In this document: positions 56,701 to 64,000 of the stretch, in pieces | Layout: every line of letters begins with the position of its first letter | Numbering within the stretch: the first letter of the stretch is position 1 | DNA from: Siniperca chuatsi | Taxonomy: Eukaryota; Chordata; Actinopteri; Centrarchiformes; Sinipercidae | DNA: 64,000 nucleotides | NCBI RefSeq assembly: GCF_020085105.1 | Contig: NC_058064.1 | Location: 14,746,501-14,810,500 of the forward strand | Reading direction: 5' to 3' | Translations under genes and position numbers: made by a program | Notes under the pieces: generated by a model | What the model was told of the DNA's origin: nothing | Databases searched by the model: none | What the model saw: the letters and a program-made list of their open reading frames with translations, nothing else

Positions 56701-59114
56701 AGGGGATGTATAATCCAACGCCCCGTACAGAGGTGTCACCAGGGTTCAGGGAGGAAATGTCACGTTCCCACGCAGATACACTCCTCTGCATGTGTTCACG
56801 CAGGCGCAGGGAACCGCACAAGACCATAGCTGTAAATGTGCGCGCGCGCATATTCCATATTCATGCATCTGATTATTGTGAACTCGTGCCAGCAGCAGTT
56901 CTTTGGCTCCCACGTCAGGAGGTGACAGCAGCAACTGGCTGGGTTGCACACCAGTGTCAGACAGGCAACTAATTCCTGATAACGTTTCCTCCGACCTCCC
57001 AAGATTTTGGCGATAAGAAAGGGGGGAAAAATGGTCTTTTCTTAGATTTTCTTGGCACTTTTGACTTTTCTCACCAGATTAATTCAAGTCACTAGGCTGC
57101 TTTTATTTTGCACCTGAGCCACTGTTGGTTTTCTGACAACAAACCCGAAGCAGAGATGGAAAATAGTTTTTAAAAAATGCTACACAATCTCTAGTTTCAG
57201 CTTCTCAAATGGGAGAATTTGCTGGGGTTTTTTGTAATATATCATTGGAAACTGAATGTCTTTGGGTTTTGACTTTTGGTCGGACAAAATGAGAGATTTT
57301 AAGACGTCATCTTGGAATTTGGGAAGTTGCAATGGGAACAATTTATAGACTGAACAATCAGTCGATTAACCGAAAGATTAATCGAAAATAGTTGCATCGT
57401 TAGTTAAAATCCAGTTTCCCCCTCATATTTCCCCTTAAGTACCTTTTTAAGGTTGGAAAAATAATTTTATTCTGTCTCTCTGACATATATATTGAATATC
57501 AGCTTGTTCCAGTTCTTTATTGAAGCTAGTGTTGTTTAAATCTAATATATTAAAACCCAGGAGTCCATGTTTTTTCTGGCTGGGGTATATTCTATATGTC
57601 TTGTGCAATTTTTTTTTTTTAGACACATTGCCTCTAGATCTCCACTAGAATATAAAATAAAGTTCTTAGGGTTTAAACAAAGATTGAGTTTGTTTGAGGG
57701 ACCTACCTGCGAATCAGTGGGGTTGAAGAGGTCAAACGTGTGAATTTAAGACAAAAAAAAAAGTTCCCTACAAGCACAAAAACTCTTAAAAATGCAGCTG
57801 AGACTCTTCTTATTTGTGACTGAAAGTTTGGAGGTGTGTGAGGTGACTCGTAAAGGAAACACTCTGAACCCTGCCCCGATCCTCCTGCATTAAACATCAC
57901 GCAAACCGTCCACTTTTCATTTTTGAACATGCACAAAAATATTATCCTCCACTGCTCCCTTCCAGCTCCCTCGCTCTCCCCCCCCCCCCCTCTCTCTATC
58001 TCTCTCTCTGTGTCCCAGTCTCTCTCTCTCTCAGCGGGTCCCTGATAGGCCCAATCTCCAGTGGCTATGTTCAAAACACTGGGCCAGAATAGCACGGGCC
58101 CTAGGTAGATGCATATTTATGGGGTGCGTTTACTTCTTACCACAGAGGAGAAGTAGAAATAGTGTGTTTCCAAGGTGAGCATAACAAACAACTTCAAAGG
58201 AATTTAAATGCAGTTCATGTAAATGTTCTCCTACAGTCACATGTTTCTGCAGAGATTATCGTTAGATTGTTAATGAAGGATTCACGCCTGATGCCGGATG
58301 ACCTGATTATTGTCTGTTTGCAGAAACCGGAGCCCAGAGGCATTGGCGACTTAAAACATATGCACACAAATATGTGCTGTATATACACAGTCGTGAGGTC
58401 CTGCCATTAAGTCGTGGCTTTTGGGCAGCTATCAAACCAGCAGCTACATCGTTCATTGATCAGAGTGGACTGTGATCAGAAAGAGCACCGCTAATGGATG
58501 AGATAAAAGAGCTGCTCAGCATGGATGAAGCCAAAAAATAATAATTAATCAATTGTCCCTTGGGGTGTCATTTATTTACTGGTAATCTGTAAACTATATA
58601 GGCTTCCACCCAGTCGAAGCTTAACAGCTGAGATCTAATAGCTGCTGTTAAATCTGTGTATAATATCTCTCTGGATTCAGTAACTCGACTCGTAGACGGC
58701 TGCTCGTCACACGTGCCCCCATCAAACGCAGCCAGGCGATCGTCTAATTATCTGTTAATGTCATGATTCAGCTGGCTCCGGAAACGTGGTGTGTGTGTGT
58801 GTGTCGAGGGTTGGTTGGTTGGGGGGCACCAGCAGGGCTCAGAGCGAGGCCCTTTGATGTGAAAGATAATTACTTGTGTAATTAAGATAATTAGCAAAAG
58901 TCCAGAATAAAAGTAAATAGGCTAACTGTCGCTTCCACTGTAGCCTGAATGAACTCAAGCTGCGAGCCAAACAGCGTGTGATTTTTTTCCCCCCTCTTTG
59001 CTGAGAGTTAAATTAGATTTAGGATGTGCACTTTGGCACAGGTCTGGTATATGAATGAATGTGTTTGTTTGTTGGATGTAAGTTTCTTCACAGAGACATA
59101 TTGCCCTACATGTT
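53776..59114. other. gene-free stretch downstream of brd1
   Basis: No exon is supported. It contains a tRNA-like/SINE-like piece (54965-55082), a MITE-edge fragment near 55480-55500, CA/TG and GCGC-rich runs around 56660-56850, a C9 then CT-rich run at about 57977-58035, and a non-repetitive AT-rich island at 58845-58925. The rest is unremarkable. Confidence 0.4.
54965..55082 (+). repeat. tRNA-derived SINE-like fragment
   Basis: 'gtcgactcagtggttaacac' resembles a tRNA D-arm/box A. About 85 bp later, 'agaaggttatgagtttgatcccca' resembles box B. The spacing is too long for a tRNA gene, and the arrangement is that of decayed fish tRNA-derived SINEs. Confidence 0.4.
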
Positions 59115-59510
59115 TTGGTACAAGGGGAACGCCACCGATTTTACACATCAAAGTCTGTTTATAGGTCTTGGGGAGTACTACTGCCTATGTGAAAAAAAGT
59201 TGTATAAAGCCTGTGGTGTCTCCAGATAGAGCTGCATGAACATTGATACATTGCCTTAAGTGATGTCACTTGAGTCAACGTCGGTCGGGGCTGAAGACTA
59301 CAAGACAGAAAATGAAAAAAAAATCTGGTGGTGTGGAGTTAGAAAGAAGTGAGCTCACCAGACCTCTGGCCGGCTCCTCATCTCTGCTTGAGGCTAGCGG
59401 CTCAAGGCTACATTAGCCACTACTAGCATAACACACCCGAATCTCTAACCGAATTGTCGGCAGTTGAGTTGCATTGTGGGTAATGTAGGCGCCTGGTTTT
59501 GACAATGAAG
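59115..59510 (+). repeat. probable fish interspersed repeat
   Basis: Begins 'tacaaggggaacgccaccgattttacacatcaaag' (wording shared in part with 4060 onward). It continues through 'gatgtcacttgagtcaa', 'gaggctagcggctc' and 'cattgtgggtaatgtaggcgcc'. Familiar as an abundant teleost repeat; class not assigned. Confidence 0.45.
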
Positions 59511-59654
59511 AAGAATGCATGGAATAAAAAAAGATGATATCTCTGGTTCTGCTGCATCGATTTTTATCCTTTTTTTTAAAAAAACTCTCCATCGTGAGTC
59601 CGACAATGTTATAGGAGTGTAATGCTAAATCAGTGGAGTACTCTTTTAATAAGA

Positions 59655-59820
59655 GCAATGATAATAATGGTAATAATGACAATAATAAAACTTTATTTAT
59701 ATAGCACTTCTCATACAAAGAGCTGCAATACAGTGTGCTTCACAAAAGATGAAAAAGACACAAAAAAAGACAGATACGAGCCTCTACTGGAGGCTAAAAT
59801 TAAGCAGCTGTCTATCTAAA
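59655..59820 (-). repeat. L2-type LINE tail fragment with (AAT)n
   Basis: An ATA/AAT run is followed by 'aaactttatttatatagcacttctcata', the minus-strand tail of a fish L2-like LINE. The same tail type is seen at 4800 and 38010. Confidence 0.5.
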
Positions 59821-62800
59821 TGTCGAACCACGGAACATACCAACTTTGACCCACTGCTGACCGTATGTAGTATCTAATGAGAGCATTTGGTTCCCAATAT
59901 TAGCTTATTGCAGATATATCGGTATCAGTATATATGTGGGCTGATAAGTAACAAGAAACTGCAGCACAAAAACAGCAAACTAGGTTTGAGGTAATTTAGA
60001 AAATGTGTCACCGTTACAGTTTGTCCACCAGAGAGCAAGGACAAGTAGATTTTTCAGCTGTAAAATGTTCTGCTTAGAACTGCCTTATCAGAACTTAACA
60101 ATTTTAAGTGATCAGTATCAAGATTGTTTATATTATGTTTGTCAAATTTTTTATCAGTCAGTCAGTATCAGCTATACTAGTCACCAGCAGGGCTGTATCC
60201 AGGATTTTAGAAATACTGAGGTCATGAGTATAAGTCCTCCCAGTGCAACCCACCCCTCTTAGAAACATTTGACCAGACACCAAAAGGAAAGTCTGTAAAA
60301 TTGTCTTATTATTTTGATTTATTAATATTTTCTTATTTGAACTGTTCAATTCTATTTTCTGTAAATTGTATTTTCCTACATGAAAGTCTAAGTGTTACAA
60401 AGCTTTCTCCACAGTGCCAGGAATAAAACTTTGGTCGGGAAATACGTAATCCATTACTTGCTTGTTCTTTTGTTGGCCTGAAAGTAGTAAAACAAACACT
60501 TTGAGTGTAAAAATACTTGAGTTGAGTTGTAGACATGTGGATCATGTCCTACAGTTGCATGTGTGTGTGTGTGTGTCTGGGTGGGTTTAAATATGGGGAC
60601 CCCTCAGGGTGATGTGAGTTTTTGTATGTGCCTGCACAGATGTGTGTTTAAGTGGCTTCATCCCGGCTCTTGTGGAAAAGAGACTCCCTCGCCGCTCTCA
60701 TCACCATTCTGCCGCATTCCAAGGACACTGTTGTGATTGACGGGGCTTAATGTGTGTCTTGCCAGAATTGGATTTGATCCTGTGGGCTCTGCCATGGGGC
60801 CCCTGTGTTAGATTTACACCCCCTTTTACTCCTATCTTCCCCTCCCTTTTCTCTGTCGAACAAACAGAAACAGAATTACCTCTTCTGGAGCAGCTCCTGC
60901 CCGTCCGCTTGCTGCATTGTGGCGAGATCATGTGCGGATCTGTGTCGCTGGGCGATTGTGCTGCCTGTGTTTTTCCAGGCGATGGCAGGGACGTAGGGGA
61001 GGATTTGTGCATGTAAAACACAGACGGAAAAAGAGCAGGTGCGACTGTGCAAGCTTGTTTTGATGCGTGCGTATGTATTTTATGTACAGGTGTGTGTTGC
61101 GGCATATGTGTCCACGCCTGCTTATGCCTGAGGATGAGAGGGGGGTGATTGTAGATGCACCTGCTGCCACAGAGCTGTAATTTCCCTCGCAGAATTTAGC
61201 TGAATAATCACACTTCCCCCGCTGGCGACCCACGCTTCAAAGCACTGATGAGATGAAACAAAACAATGATTTGTGGCGGGCTTGTCAGAAACGCCACACC
61301 CCGCTCTGTCTGGGGTGAGGTGGCGTGGCAACTCCTGGTTGCATAAGAGGCAAAACTTTTCCCACCCCATATGCATCAAGGCCTAATCACGTCCATAAAA
61401 GGCAGCATGGTGCCTGAAATAAAACTGGGTTTCAGTCTGAGGCATTTGAACTGTCTCCACAGTGACATTAGCTGTCAGTGTCTCCATAAAGAGACTGCAT
61501 TTTATACCAAGCTACCATCAATCGCAAAGACAGCCAGAATAAAGATACCTCGAGCTTGTCGTTACTGCGATACCATTCAAATCTTTGAAAACTGTAGCAT
61601 CAGCTCACCACGCTCCATGTTGTGAAGCTGTGGCATACGAGCAGGGCCCCATTCTCCCCGGCTTTTAGATAGCCGACACTTGTCTCCCACAGATCTGTGG
61701 CAGTAACATCCTTATCGCCGGAGAAAAGCCTGCCATCCAGGTTTATCCATTTGGCTGAAGACTGACATTACTGCAATAGCGTCCCTCCTTATCTCGGTCT
61801 GTTTCTGAGGCTGAGGGAGAGAATGCAGACCAAGACAGATTCCTATTTCAGCTGAGAAGGAAACAATGGGTTTCTGTCTTGGTTCCATGTGGAGGCACTG
61901 CTGAAGTGGCATCCTTTATCCATTCATACATACGTGTGGATGTGCACAAACAAACAAAGTGTGATGTGCTGGTTTTAATCTGGGTTTGTGTCCTATAGGC
62001 TCTTTGTTATCAACTTGTTTATTACAAGTGCTGCAATTTTCTTTCAAAACCTGGAAATTTTCCACAAAAAAGGTCAACAGAAGCTTTCTGCACAGGCCTA
62101 AAACTGAGACCCTACCCAAAACTATATTTTTAATCCATTACTGAACATCAGCCAAGGTCAAATGAAAAGGAAGCTTTGTTCTCTACAAACCAACCTTTCT
62201 TTAAATACAGTGGAAAGGACTTTGTTTCCCCAGAACTTGTCTTCTCAGGAAGTGCTTTTCCCCAGGCTATGTATAGCTCCAAAGCTTCTCAATTTTTAAA
62301 GTTAACAAAAGTGAAGCATTTCTAATGTAATAAAACGATGTAGAGCTGAAACAATTAGTCGATTTAATTGATTGACAAAAACTTAATTGGCAACAACTTT
62401 GATCGTTTTAAGTTAAAATCCCACAAATTCACTTGTATCGGCTTCACAAATGTGAATATTGGCTGGCTTTCTTTATCTTCTATTATGGTAAATGAATATA
62501 TTTGCGTTGTGGACTGCTACAGCTACCAACAGATTTCCCCCAAAACGGCATTCTTGAGATCCAAATAGACCCTAAACATATCATAAAATAGCACAGAAAT
62601 GGTTGAAAATGTTAGCCCATTTTTAAAGAAAAGACACATCAAATACAGTCATTTTGGGCCACAATAATCCCAAAAATACTCCGGAGATTCCGGAGTGACT
62701 GATATACACTGTATGTATTGTAGTTATAGAGGGTTATACAGTGAGGCCCTTATTTTGGGAAGGGGATAAGTTCATATAACCTCCCTCGGTGTTTGCTGCT

Positions 62801-63607
62801 CTGGGTGAAGATGCAGGAGAACGCAGTGCTCAGGTTGGAGATTGTTAAAAAAATAAAGGATGGTCTATCTAACAGGTTAGAGGAGGAACAGTGATGTACT
62901 TTCTTTCCTGCTCTGCTTCTTTTTTTATTACTGGGTCTGGCGCCATTCTCCTGTCAAATAAACTCACTAAGTTATCTTGCTAGATGGCGACAGTAAAGTC
63001 ACTGCTGTTTCTTTCCCCACAGATCACTGGATTAAGTAAAAGTGATTATTTCTCTCTCCAGCCCTCTTCAGCTCTTTTATTGTGCCTCCTCCTCCAACCA
63101 ATCTGTTTGCAGGGTATAGTCCCTGTTTTTCCTGTAGGGGCCTGTTAATGCCACCAGATATTTCCCTGTTGCACCTGACTACTTAAGTGTTTGTGTTCTA
63201 CTGTGTTTTTGCTCCCCCACCTGCCCACACTCATGCTGTTAAATGATTAATGCTGAATATAAGGACTCACCAACTTTCTCGCGCTGTCTCTTCCCTTCGC
63301 TTCCTGCCGATCTCTCTTCCTCGCTCTCACCACCCCCTTTCGAGGCCATTGATTGTAGAACAAAGGGGAGAGACACGAGCTGACCCCCAGATTACAAGTG
63401 TATGGAGTATAATTACCTGCAGCGCTCTCTCCCCGCGCTCTCCTCGCATCCCTTCACCGTCTCCCTCTCTCTAAACAAAAACACAGCCGAGCCGATAAGG
63501 CAAAAAGCTCAGCTAAATTAAACATGTCAGTTTTTTTAATGGAGTTTATTTACTTTGGTGTGTTTACCTATTAATGTCGACTATGATTTCATCTGCATAC
63601 TGGTCCT

Positions 63608-63647
<40 letters not shown>

Positions 63648-64000
63648 GCTTGCCTGGAGGCTTAACCCTGCTCTGTATAATGCAGCAGTAGCTGAAAGTG
63701 AGGCTCTTGTCACTTAAGCCCACAGGAAACAGGAAGTATTATCCAACTAGGGAATCTGTATTTGGGCATAAGATAGGCTTCACTGACAATATCCATCATT
63801 ACATCCTTTTTAAAAAGTAGGGCAAGGCCATTGTGAAAGTAAAAGTCTAATGAAAAGTCTTTAGTGGAAATATTGATTCCTTAAGAGGGGAAGAAGGTAG
63901 TGGTTTTGCATGTTATAGCTCATTAACTAGAAATACTTGCATAAAATTAATTAAGGTTGATTAAACTACTGAAAGAACTTTCCACAAAAAGGAATAAAAT
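59821..64000. other. gene-free stretch with candidate conserved non-coding DNA
   Basis: No exon is recognised on either strand. Non-repetitive, compositionally balanced blocks stand out at about 60660-61350, 61400-61920 and 63250-63520, between AT-rich spacers. A (TG)n microsatellite lies at 63610-63644. The blocks could be enhancers of brd1 or of a gene beyond the right edge; this is inference. Confidence 0.35.
63610..63644. repeat. (TG)n microsatellite
   Basis: About 17 uninterrupted TG units. Confidence 0.95.

Noticed and set aside
57703-58095. 130-codon minus frame rich in Arg/Glu/Gly
   Set aside because: Generated by the CT/C-rich low-complexity run; no family resemblance.
60701-61105. 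134-codon minus frame and overlapping plus frames in the right flank
   Set aside because: No conserved domain, signal or splice structure; long frames here reflect GC-balanced composition.

Overview
The window is nuclear DNA of a ray-finned (teleost) fish. It is intron-rich and AT-rich, with many microsatellites and typical fish retrotransposon remnants (an RTE-clade LINE and L2-clade LINEs). The four protein-coding genes I recognise read most easily as fish orthologues of a human chromosome 22q13.33 block: creld2 (minus), alg12 (plus), zbed4 (minus) and brd1 (plus). I rebuilt creld2, alg12 and brd1 exon by exon from splice sites and reading-frame phase. The models close without frame conflicts at 360, 492 and 1249 residues. 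zbed4 is one uninterrupted 1260-codon exon.

Layout. 1-19.5 kb is gene-free: unique non-coding DNA, an old L2 LINE, an RTE LINE (8267-11404) inserted into an older interspersed repeat, and SINE/MITE-like debris. 19.5-24.2 kb is creld2. 24.23-24.75 kb is a compact head-to-head promoter holding a perfect ER-stress response element (CCAAT-N9-CCACG). 24.75-28.96 kb is alg12. It contains an intron with a perfect U12-type AT donor, which can only be spliced in frame with AT-AA ends. 29.1-36.1 kb is zbed4, convergent with alg12 and divergent from brd1. 37.5-53.8 kb is brd1, with an L2 remnant in intron 1, a tRNA-Lys(CUU) gene in a later intron, and an internal in-frame acceptor that would give the long and short isoforms known in mammals. 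53.8-64 kb is gene-free, with repeats and a few non-repetitive stretches that look like candidate conserved non-coding elements.

How the genes relate. CRELD2 and ALG12 are both ER-lumen/membrane proteins (folding and N-glycan precursor assembly). Sharing an ERSE-bearing promoter fits joint control by the unfolded-protein response. ZBED4 is a domesticated hAT transposase derivative with four BED fingers. BRD1 is the reader/scaffold subunit of HBO1/MOZ-type histone acetyltransferase complexes. These two share a divergent intergenic region but no obvious pathway.

I found no new multi-gene system. The points most worth checking are the AT-AA minor-spliceosome intron, the ERSE in the bidirectional promoter, the alternative brd1 acceptor, the nested RTE with its 16-bp target-site duplication, and a perfect 16-bp-stem inverted repeat in a brd1 intron. 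Family assignments come from recognition of protein and repeat sequence; no database search was run.
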